Assembly (NCBI GenBank): GCA_015059955.1
Contig: SUZK01000004.1
Span: 62,001 to 126,000, forward strand
DNA from: Rikenellaceae bacterium
GTDB lineage: Bacteria > Bacteroidota > Bacteroidia > Bacteroidales > Rikenellaceae
DNA: 64,000 bases
Direction of reading: 5' to 3'
Below are positions 25,473 to 32,130 of this stretch, piece by piece. Position numbers and translations under genes: made by a program. Position 1 is the stretch's first letter, and every line of letters starts with the position of its first letter. The notes beneath the pieces are model-generated. The model did not search any database. It saw only the letters and a program-made list of their open reading frames with translations, and was not told the DNA's origin.

Positions 25473-26561
25473 CTATTTGCATACCACCTGCCCCTTATAC
25501 CTCAGGCTTATATGCTTGTAGGCATCCCAGCCCACATTGCTGAGGGTGCTATCGTAGAACTTACGCAGCGTAGATAGCTTACCCACAAGGTTATCCGTGA
25601 AGCCTAAGTCGACGATAAAGTCGCCCGAGCGAGGTACGATGGCAACCTGCATGGGGGCATCGCCACCGCCACTAACAACAATCTGCACTACCTCGGCACG
25701 CCAAAATGCGTTGTTGCAGATGAACTCCGTGAAGGCTACAAGCTTCGAGAAGTCATCCACGGCGCTATGCACCTTGTCGGCATCGAGCGATGCTCGTAGC
25801 TTCTCGCTATCAAGCTCGTGCAAGCCCATCTCTATGGCTCTATCATCCTCGGCATGCTTGCGGCGCGCCTCCGACTTACGCTCCTTGAGGGCCTCAACAC
25901 GGCCACGGTACTCGTTGTCGGACATGAATATCTCGCGCTTGACACCCTCCTTCTCGACGCTACGCAGCTTGGCATTTATCTCATCACGCCTCTCCAAGAG
26001 CTTCACACGGCGCTCCTCGATAGAGGCTACCCTTTTGTCTATGTCGGCAAGCAACTCGTTGGAGCTATCGCCGTGAAAACCGACAAACTGAGCTCCGAAG
26101 AGGGGCTTATAGTCGCCCGTGACCACTGGCAGTGACAACATATACCCATCCGACACGGGCAAGATGTAGCCATCCGCAGCGACATACATATCGTAGCCAT
26201 CGATACGCAGGCGAGCAACAGCCCTACGCTGCGACACGCTGACATAGAGCTCACCATCGTAGGTCATATAGGCATTCACCCTCGACACGGCGTTATGCTC
26301 GGCGATGGTGGACTCCAACCTCCCGAGGTCCACCTCGGCCATCTTACGACCCATGGGGTGGATACTCTTCTGCGTGAGCCACTCCTCGACAAGGGCAGCA
26401 TCGATGAGTGCCTCGCCACCGTTATCCTCGATGGTAATCTCGAACGACGTTATCGCCTGGTTCCTGCGATGCTCCGCCACGCTGCTATATGCCCAGAAGA
26501 CAACAACAACGACAAGGAGCCACAAGAGGCCATAAACAACATCTCTTCGCGATATCTTCAT
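25473..26561 (-). CDS. ftsQ: cell-division protein FtsQ/DivIB with inserted coiled coil
   Basis: 362 residues; Bacteroidetes FtsQ is usually about 240-260. One membrane helix (residues 9-25), then a POTRA-like and beta domain (36-160). The C-terminal part resumes near 275 (F-I-C-N-N-A-F-W-R-A-E-V-V-Q-I) and ends W-D-A-Y-K-H-I-S-L-R-Y-K-G-Q-V-V-C, the usual FtsQ end. Between them, residues about 165-270 are very rich in Glu, Arg and Lys with heptad character, an inserted antiparallel coiled coil. FtsQ links early and late divisome proteins. The identification leans strongly on position between murC (stop directly abutting) and ftsA. Confidence 0.88.
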   Translation of the reverse strand: MKISRRDVVYGLLWLLVVVVVFWAYSSVAEHRRNQAITSFEITIEDNGGEALIDAALVEEWLTQKSIHPMGRKMAEVDLGRLESTIAEHNAVSRVNAYMTYDGELYVSVSQRRAVARLRIDGYDMYVAADGYILPVSDGYMLSLPVVTGDYKPLFGAQFVGFHGDSSNELLADIDKRVASIEERRVKLLERRDEINAKLRSVEKEGVKREIFMSDNEYRGRVEALKERKSEARRKHAEDDRAIEMGLHELDSEKLRASLDADKVHSAVDDFSKLVAFTEFICNNAFWRAEVVQIVVSGGGDAPMQVAIVPRSGDFIVDLGFTDNLVGKLSTLRKFYDSTLSNVGWDAYKHISLRYKGQVVCK

Positions 26562-27950
26562 TTAGCTCTTCATCTTTAGCTGGCGTGCGACATCCTCGCA
26601 CACGACATCAATATTTCCTGCGCCAAACGTGACGACCACGTCGGTATCCATCGTAGCCACAAGCTTGGCGAGCTCCTCCCTCTCGGCAAGGCGCCACTCG
26701 ACGCTGAGCATGCCACCTATAAGCTCCGAGGTGATGCCCTCGATAGGCTCCTCGCGAGCAGGATATATAGGCACCATGATAACCTCATCGGCAAGCGACA
26801 GCACCTCGGCAAACTCCTTGGCGAAGTCGCGCGTGCGGGTGTAGAGGTGTGGCTGGAAGATAGCCGTCAGCCTGCGCCCAGGGAAGATGCCACGTAGCGA
26901 CTCTATGGTAGCGCGAAGCTCCTCAGGGTGGTGGGCATAGTCGTCGATATATACCTGCTTGGGGGTGTTCACATATACCTCCATGCGGCGCTTGACACCA
27001 CCAAACTCACGGAGTGCGCGGCGCACAGCATCATAGTCGAGGCTCTTATGCTCAATGTGTGCGGCACACCACAGCATTGCCACCGCAGCCACCGAGTTCT
27101 CGATATGCACCCTACCCAAGATGCCAAGCTCGCAATCCTCAATCTTACCATCGGGCAGCACTATGTCGTAGAGGTAGCGGCCACCCTCCATAAGGCGGAT
27201 ATTCGTAGCCTCGAAGTCACCGCCATTGTCACACGAATAGCGATAGAGCTTACGCTCCGCAGTGTCGAAGTCGAGAGCTACACCCTGCTTCAAGATGAGG
27301 GCTCCGCCACGCTTTATCTGCGCAGCAAACTGCCCAAAGGCCTCGACCATAGCCTCCGCCGTGCCATATATGTCGAGGTGGTCGGCATCGGTAGCCGTAA
27401 TCACCGCCACATCGGGGTATAGGCGCAAGAAGGAGCGGTCGTACTCGTCGGCCTCAACAACCAAGCGGCGTCCCTCGCCCAAGACGAGATTCGACGAGAA
27501 GTTACGAGATATGCCACCGAGGAAGGCACTACCCTCGCCCGCAGCAGCATGGTTGAGCCATGCGGCAAGCGTCGATGTCGTAGTCTTGCCGTGCGTGCCC
27601 GCAACAGCCATGACGACCTTACCCTCAGAGAGGTGGCCGAGCATCTGCGAGCGCTTCTCGATGGTATATCCCTGCTCCCTGAGCCACGCCCACTCGCGGT
27701 GGTCGGCAGGGATGGCGGGGGTGAGCACAACGAGGGTATCCTCCGCCGAGCGCATAGCCGCAGGGATGAGTGCGGGGTCGTCGTCGTAGTGCACCTCGGC
27801 GCCCTCAGCCTCCAACTGGCGTGTCAGGGGTGTCGATGTGCGGTCGTAGCCCGCAACGCGGTAGCCCTCATGTAGGTAGTAGCGCGCAATGGCGCTCATG
27901 CCGATACCTCCAATGCCGAGGAAGTATACGTTCTTGTATTCTCGTTCCAC
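26562..27950 (-). CDS. murC: UDP-N-acetylmuramate--L-alanine ligase MurC
   Basis: 462 residues. Mur-ligase layout: G-I-G-G-I-G-M-S-A-I-A (UDP-MurNAc domain), A-G-T-H-G-K-T-T-T-S (ATP P-loop), V-V-E-A-D-E-Y-D-R-S-F, then I-D-D-Y-A-H-H-P-E-E-L and the C-terminal domain with F-Q-P-H-L-Y-T-R-T. It adds the first amino acid of the peptidoglycan stem peptide. The start is 1 bp after the murG stop, and its own stop abuts the ftsQ start. Confidence 0.97.
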   Translation of the reverse strand: MEREYKNVYFLGIGGIGMSAIARYYLHEGYRVAGYDRTSTPLTRQLEAEGAEVHYDDDPALIPAAMRSAEDTLVVLTPAIPADHREWAWLREQGYTIEKRSQMLGHLSEGKVVMAVAGTHGKTTTSTLAAWLNHAAAGEGSAFLGGISRNFSSNLVLGEGRRLVVEADEYDRSFLRLYPDVAVITATDADHLDIYGTAEAMVEAFGQFAAQIKRGGALILKQGVALDFDTAERKLYRYSCDNGGDFEATNIRLMEGGRYLYDIVLPDGKIEDCELGILGRVHIENSVAAVAMLWCAAHIEHKSLDYDAVRRALREFGGVKRRMEVYVNTPKQVYIDDYAHHPEELRATIESLRGIFPGRRLTAIFQPHLYTRTRDFAKEFAEVLSLADEVIMVPIYPAREEPIEGITSELIGGMLSVEWRLAEREELAKLVATMDTDVVVTFGAGNIDVVCEDVARQLKMKS

Positions 27951-27951
27951 C

Positions 27952-29061
27952 CTACTTCGTATTTTTGAGTAAGCCCTCTATCTCGCGCACCACACGCTCC
28001 GCAGAGTCGGCGATGGCAAGTTTTTCAATATTGCGCCTCAACTTCGCAAGACGCTCCCCATCAGCAGCTAAGGCCACAGCCTCACGCATACCACGCGCCA
28101 CAGCCTCCGCATCGCGCACTATCTCGGCAGCACCCTTCTCGACAAGCGCCATGGCGTTCTTCGTCTGGTGGTCCTCAGCCACGTTGGGCGATGGCACAAA
28201 TATCGTGGGCTTAGCCACAAGGCATAGCTCCGACACGGTGCAGGCACCACTGCGCGATAGCACCACATCGGCGGCAGCATAGGCGTAGTCCATGCGGTCG
28301 ATGAATGCACCCTGCCATATATTCTTCGTGGGGTGCTCCGCAAGGAAGGCCTGCATCTCGCGCTCGTAGAACTTTCCTGTCTGCCATATCACCTGCACAG
28401 GCGCCTCGCCATCGAGGGTCACTATCCACGCCTTCATCATCTCGTTGAGCGTGCGTGTACCTAACGAGCCACCAACAACAAGGATGACTGGCATATCTGC
28501 TGTGAAGCCGTAGTACGCGAGTGCCTCCGCTCTGTCGACGCCCTCGGCCGAGAAGCGACCACGCAACGGGTTACCCGTCATCACGATACGCTCCTTGGGG
28601 AAGAAGCGCTCCATATTGTCGTAGGCCACACATATACGCTTTGCGCGCTTCGATAGCAGCTTGTTTGTAAGACCCGCGTAGGAGTTCTGCTCCTGTATGA
28701 GCGTTGGCACACCGAGGCGCTGCGCTGCCCACAATACGGGTGCTGAGGCGTAGCCACCAAAGCCCACGACGATGTCGGCATTAAACTCACGAATGATGCT
28801 CTTGGCACGGCGGATGCTCGATGCCACCTTGAAGGGTAGAGCAAGGTTGCTAAACGCCAAACGACGCTGCAAGCCCGCCACAGGAAGACCCTTGATATTG
28901 TAGCCGAGTGCTGGCACCTTCTCCATCTCCATCTTGCCCTCGGCACCCACGAAGAGGAGCTCTACATCCTCGCCCCACTTACGCTTCAACGCCTCGGCAA
29001 CGGCAACAGCCGGATAGATATGTCCTCCGGTACCTCCACCCGATAAAATTATTCGCTTCAT
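27952..29061 (-). CDS. murG: UDP-GlcNAc--undecaprenyl-PP-MurNAc-pentapeptide transferase MurG
   Basis: 369 residues, GT28. G-G-T-G-G-H-I-Y-P-A at residues 10-19 is the G-loop signature, followed by G-F-G-G-Y-A-S, Q-E-Q-N-S-Y-A-G-L-T-N, V-V-G-G-S-L-G and the donor site L-S-R-S-G-A-C-T-V-S-E-L. It makes lipid II at the membrane. It is the first gene of this division block: in most Bacteroidetes mraY, murD and ftsW come directly upstream, but here a repeat region and an ATPase gene do, and murG seems to have its own promoter at 29177-29208. Confidence 0.97.
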   Translation of the reverse strand: MKRIILSGGGTGGHIYPAVAVAEALKRKWGEDVELLFVGAEGKMEMEKVPALGYNIKGLPVAGLQRRLAFSNLALPFKVASSIRRAKSIIREFNADIVVGFGGYASAPVLWAAQRLGVPTLIQEQNSYAGLTNKLLSKRAKRICVAYDNMERFFPKERIVMTGNPLRGRFSAEGVDRAEALAYYGFTADMPVILVVGGSLGTRTLNEMMKAWIVTLDGEAPVQVIWQTGKFYEREMQAFLAEHPTKNIWQGAFIDRMDYAYAAADVVLSRSGACTVSELCLVAKPTIFVPSPNVAEDHQTKNAMALVEKGAAEIVRDAEAVARGMREAVALAADGERLAKLRRNIEKLAIADSAERVVREIEGLLKNTK

Positions 29062-29176
29062 CTATCTCTTTTTGGTATGGTGACACAAGGTCACCATGTA
29101 ATACTATCACACTGAGTTACAACGTGTTATCCCACCACCCATTGGAGTTTGGGAACAAACACGCAATTTCATCCTA

Positions 29177-29208
29177 CAAAATTATAAAATAGTGTGTAAA
29201 AAAGCAAC
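29177..29208 (-). promoter_or_regulatory. promoter of the murG-ftsZ block
   Basis: On the minus strand, GTTG (29205-29208), 20 bases, then TAATTTTG (29177-29184). The roughly 110-base leader contains the palindrome ATGGTGAC-ACAAG-GTCACCAT (29077-29097) about 15 bases before the murG start. Confidence 0.5.
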
Positions 29209-29275
29209 GATAAGTGGGAGATTTTTTTAAGCGAGGAGCTGACAGGCAGAGCTTGCTTAGGAGCGCGAGGGCTTA

Positions 29276-29332
29276 GGGGGGTTAGGGAGTGTGGGGATTA
29301 TGGGGAGTGTGGGGAGTGTGGGGATTATGGGG
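29276..29332 (+). repeat. 9-bp G-run array, candidate G-quadruplex
   Basis: G-runs at 29276, 29285, 29293, 29302, 29311, 29320 and 29329; from 29293 on, the period is exactly 9 bp (GGGGATTAT or GGGGAGTGT). It lies between the ATPase stop and the murG promoter. Confidence 0.85.
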
Positions 29333-29373
29333 AAGTTGCTTCCTCAAGTCCCCATTCCTCTTTGAGCTTACCC

Positions 29374-30738
29374 CTAAAACGGGCAATCTTCGTCGTAGTG
29401 CGATAGCGGCTTTACGCTCTCTACCTCGACATCCAAGCCCGAAGAGTTGAAGATATCTAAGACCTTTTTAAAGCTCGGCGGTAACTCGCGCTCACCACTC
29501 ACATCGCTCACATCACTCACACCGCTCACACCGCTCACATCACTCACACCGCTCACATCGCTCACATCGCTCACACCGCTCACATCGCTCACATCACTCA
29601 CATCGCTCACATCGCTCACACCGCTCACACCACCCCTTGTGTGTGAGTGTGTGTGTTCGTTAGTGGGTAGTCCCGTAGCAATCCTTACACAGTTATCATC
29701 AAGCGTCAACACCCCCTTGTCGAGAAGTCGGCGTATGCGCATCCTCGCCGTATTAGCATTCATATTTAGCATCGAGGCGAGCTTGTTAACCAGCGTAAGT
29801 CGCTCAACAACACCGCCATACTCGTTGGTGAGCACCTCAACAATCTTATCATTGACATTTAAGTTTGTTGTCACTGGCATATCACACAACTGAGGTATGC
29901 CCTCCTCGCTGATACTGAAAGCGAAGCGCTCGAAGGGCTCGTTACGACAGAACTGAGGCTCTACAATCGAGCAGTCGCCATCGCGATGCACGAAGAGTAC
30001 CGTCTCGGCCTTACGTTGCAACGATGAGCCGAGGTGACCTCGTGCCTTGTCGCTACCAGGATTGGTATGTAATACGCAGATAATATGCGTATTAGTCTTT
30101 GTCGATAGCGCCATCAGCGCACCTACCAAAGCATCACTCTCTTCGAGATTATTAGTGTTGCGTTGTAGGTCGGCAATACCATCTATCACTATCAAATCAA
30201 AGGGATAGCGATATATGGCATCGAGCATGATGTCGTAGCGCTCCGTAGGTGATAACTCGCGCAGTGCTAAGGTCGTAAGACGAGGCTCGGCAACAGCGCC
30301 ACCCATCTTCGCACCCGTCATGTGGCTGATACGCTCGATAACCTTGCGTACATGACGCTCGCCCTGCTCGGTGTCTACCCACAGCACATTCATATTGCAA
30401 TCCTTGTTAACATTCTTGAAGTTATCAAGTCTGCTAACAGGCATTGCCATTGCTGAGGCTACAAGGGCTGAGGCAAGAAATGTCTTCTTGCTCTTAGCCT
30501 CACCACATATTGCTGAGATGTTACCACGCGAGCATACACAGCTACCATCAATAGATATTAAGGGCTGCTGCTCAGGTAGCTCGCGCGACATGTCGACGAT
30601 GTAGGGCGCAATACGCTCCTCGACGACATCCATCTCAAGCATCTTAACCTTGTTAACTACCGAATCAGTTAATTTATTGAACTGCTCGTAGTTAAACGAA
30701 CTACCCCCTACTGGGGTTGTAATTTTACTATTCTCCAT
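29374..30738 (-). CDS. RepA/AAA_25-type ATPase with minisatellite-encoded tail
   Basis: 454 residues. RecA-like core of the RepA/AAA_25 type: Walker A C-G-E-A-K-S-K-K-T (78-86), L-W-V-D-T-E-Q-G (119-126), Walker B D-L-I-V-I-D-G-I-A-D (181-190), V-L-H-T-N (222-226). A winged-helix-like region follows (295-350). Residues 371-415 are fifteen V-S-D or V-S-G triplets, coded by a 9-bp repeat, preceded by H-T-H-S-H-T-R-G-G and followed by a 39-residue acidic tail. Relatives act as plasmid or phage replicative helicases or DNA-bound ATPases; the chromosomal role here is unknown. No rep, mob or integrase gene is adjacent. The 3' part is duplicated in inverted orientation at 30956-31147. Confidence 0.8.
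   Translation of the reverse strand: MENSKITTPVGGSSFNYEQFNKLTDSVVNKVKMLEMDVVEERIAPYIVDMSRELPEQQPLISIDGSCVCSRGNISAICGEAKSKKTFLASALVASAMAMPVSRLDNFKNVNKDCNMNVLWVDTEQGERHVRKVIERISHMTGAKMGGAVAEPRLTTLALRELSPTERYDIMLDAIYRYPFDLIVIDGIADLQRNTNNLEESDALVGALMALSTKTNTHIICVLHTNPGSDKARGHLGSSLQRKAETVLFVHRDGDCSIVEPQFCRNEPFERFAFSISEEGIPQLCDMPVTTNLNVNDKIVEVLTNEYGGVVERLTLVNKLASMLNMNANTARMRIRRLLDKGVLTLDDNCVRIATGLPTNEHTHSHTRGGVSGVSDVSDVSDVSDVSGVSDVSDVSGVSDVSGVSGVSDVSDVSGERELPPSFKKVLDIFNSSGLDVEVESVKPLSHYDEDCPF
29494..29659 (-). repeat. left arm of inverted repeat: coding 9-bp minisatellite plus CA-rich flank
   Basis: On the minus strand: CGAACACACAC...CTCACACACAAGGGG (29629-29659), then fifteen 9-bp units GTGAGCGRT (29494-29628). 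This arm lies inside the ATPase gene. The right arm at 30956-31147 is the same sequence type on the opposite strand. Confidence 0.9.
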
Positions 30739-30858
30739 AATCGTAAAATTTAAATATTAATATAAAATATAAGGTATATACGCACGTGTAGTGGCGTTTA
30801 TAGATAGGCATACGGATAGCGTATGCGATGTGCTTGGCGCGGTTGAATAACCACGGTG

Positions 30859-30890
30859 CAAATATACAACAAAAAAATACCGTTGTCAAG
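30859..30890 (-). promoter_or_regulatory. promoter of the RepA-like ATPase gene
   Basis: On the minus strand, CTTG (30887-30890), 20 bases, then TATATTTG (30859-30866). The predicted leader is about 115 bases and contains a TA-rich stretch before the ATG at 30738. Confidence 0.5.
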
Positions 30891-30955
30891 TATTTTAACA
30901 TATTTTTTTGATGGGGGTACGATAAGTTACTATGAGTCGCTATGGAGTATTGTTG

Positions 30956-31147
30956 CGAACACACACAAACACACACTCACACACAAGGGGTGGTGTGAGC
31001 GATGTGAGCGATGTGAGCGGTGTGAGCGATGTGAGCGGTGTGAGCGACGTGAGCGGTGTGAGCGATGTGAGCGATGTGAGCGACGTGAGCGGTGTGAGCG
31101 ATGTGAGCGACGTGAGCGACGTGAGCGGTGTGAGCGACGTGAGCGAA
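30956..31147 (+). repeat. right arm of inverted repeat: 9-bp minisatellite outside the gene
   Basis: CGAACACACAC...CTCACACACAAGGGGTGGT (30957-30994), then seventeen units of GTGAGCGRY (30995-31147). Read on the plus strand it would give H-T-H-S-H-T-R-G-G followed by V-S-D/V-S-G triplets, exactly like the ATPase tail, then a different continuation (S-E-D-E-R-E-I-K-E-A-L) to a stop near 31282. It has no start of its own with a plausible gene, so I read it as an orphan 3' end or a repeat arm. Confidence 0.88.
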
Positions 31148-31175
31148 GATGAAAGAGAGATTAAGGAAGCACTTT

Positions 31176-31206
31176 CCCCATTATCCCCATATTCCCCATT
31201 ATCCCC
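31176..31206 (-). repeat. 9-bp G-run array (G on minus strand)
   Basis: CCCC at 31176, 31185, 31194 and 31203 on the plus strand, exactly 9 bp apart, with ATTAT or ATATT spacers. It occupies the same relative place outside the minisatellite as the array at 29276-29332 on the other side of the ATPase gene, in inverted orientation. Confidence 0.8.
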
Positions 31207-31277
31207 ATTATCCTTAAACCCCAGCCCCCCTCGCATTGCTAATTGCAGACTACGTCTGCCATCTTTTTCCCTTCATC

Positions 31278-31308
31278 TTTGAACTTTCATCTTTTTTTTC
31301 TATCTTTG
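31278..31308 (+). promoter_or_regulatory. promoter of yebC-ileS
   Basis: TTTG (31278-31281), 19 bases, then TATCTTTG (31301-31308). The surrounding CTTTCATC, T-run, CTATCTTTGCGCC sequence recurs almost unchanged before the PSP1 gene at 58311-58340. Confidence 0.6.
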
Positions 31309-31365
31309 CGCCATTATATATATATAAGGTAAAAATCAAGAACAAAAACATAAAACTTTAACACT

Positions 31366-32103
31366 ATGGGAAGAGCATTTGAGTATCGCAAGGCGAGAAA
31401 GATGAAGCGCTGGGGACATATGGCGCGCGTATTTACGAAGATTGGTAAGGAGATTGAGATGGCGGTAAAGGCGTCGGGTCCCGACCCAGCATCAAACCTC
31501 CGTCTACGTCTGTTGTTGCAGAACGCCAAGTCGGAGAATATGCCTAAGGAGAATGTCGAGCGTGCTATCAAGCGTGCAACAGATAAGGACTCTGCCGACT
31601 ACAAGGAGATGATATACGAGGGTTACGGCCCTCACGGCATCGCAGTACTCGTAGAGACCGCTACAGACAACACAAACCGTACCGTGGCATCGGTGCGTAT
31701 GTACTTCAACAAGTATGGTGGTGCACTGGGCACATCGGGCTCTGTGGGCTTCATGTTCGAGCACAAGTGCGTATTTAAGTTCAAGCCTACGGCGGGTGCC
31801 GACCTTGAGGAGATGGAGTTGGAGATGATTGACTTTGGCGTCGACGAGTTCTACGCCGAGGAGGGCGAGGTTACGGTATATGCTGCCTACGAGTCGTTCG
31901 GTCAGATTCAGACATGGATTGAGGAGAAGGGCTTCGAGTTGGTATCGGGTGAGTCGGTACGCATCCCAACAGACCAGAAGGAGCTCACCGCAGAGCAGCG
32001 TGAGGCTGTAAACAAGCTCATCGAGCACCTCGAGGAGGATGACGACGTGACAAACGTCTACACCACAATGGCCGAGAGTGACGACGAGGAGGACGAGGAG
32101 TAA
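31366..32103 (+). CDS. yebC: YebC/PmpR-family protein
   Basis: 245 residues. Starts M-G-R-A-F-E-Y-R-K-A-R-K and carries P-D-P-A-S-N-L-R-L-R, A-K-S-E-N-M-P-K-E-N-V-E-R-A-I-K-R, Y-E-G-Y-G-P-H-G-I-A-V-L-V-E and A-L-G-T-S-G-S-V, with an acidic C-terminal tail (D-D-E-E-D-E-E). The family was annotated as transcriptional regulators; more recent work links members to relief of ribosome stalling at proline-rich sites. It is followed 27 bp later by ileS, and both are likely expressed from 31278-31308. Confidence 0.93.
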   Translation: MGRAFEYRKARKMKRWGHMARVFTKIGKEIEMAVKASGPDPASNLRLRLLLQNAKSENMPKENVERAIKRATDKDSADYKEMIYEGYGPHGIAVLVETATDNTNRTVASVRMYFNKYGGALGTSGSVGFMFEHKCVFKFKPTAGADLEEMELEMIDFGVDEFYAEEGEVTVYAAYESFGQIQTWIEEKGFELVSGESVRIPTDQKELTAEQREAVNKLIEHLEEDDDVTNVYTTMAESDDEEDEE

Positions 32104-32105
32104 AG

Positions 32106-32130
32106 AACAATTAGCAATCAGTAATTAGCA
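32106..32130 (+). repeat. AATTAG-type intercistronic motif before ileS
   Basis: AACAATTAGCAATCAGTAAT followed by TAGCA fills the yebC-ileS gap. Related spacers stand at 51354-51373 and 55488-55510, each just before a start codon or in an intercistronic gap. Confidence 0.5.

Noticed and set aside
29374..30738. An integrated plasmid or phage replication module
   Set aside because: The RepA-like ATPase is alone: no initiator, mobilisation, integrase or phage structural gene is nearby, and both flanks are chromosomal housekeeping genes.
30932..31282. A separate protein gene of 116 codons with H-T-H-S-H-T-R-G-G and V-S-D repeats
   Set aside because: It consists almost entirely of the repeat arm and C-run array, with no promoter or initiation signal of its own. 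Better read as a duplicated or alternative 3' end of the ATPase gene.
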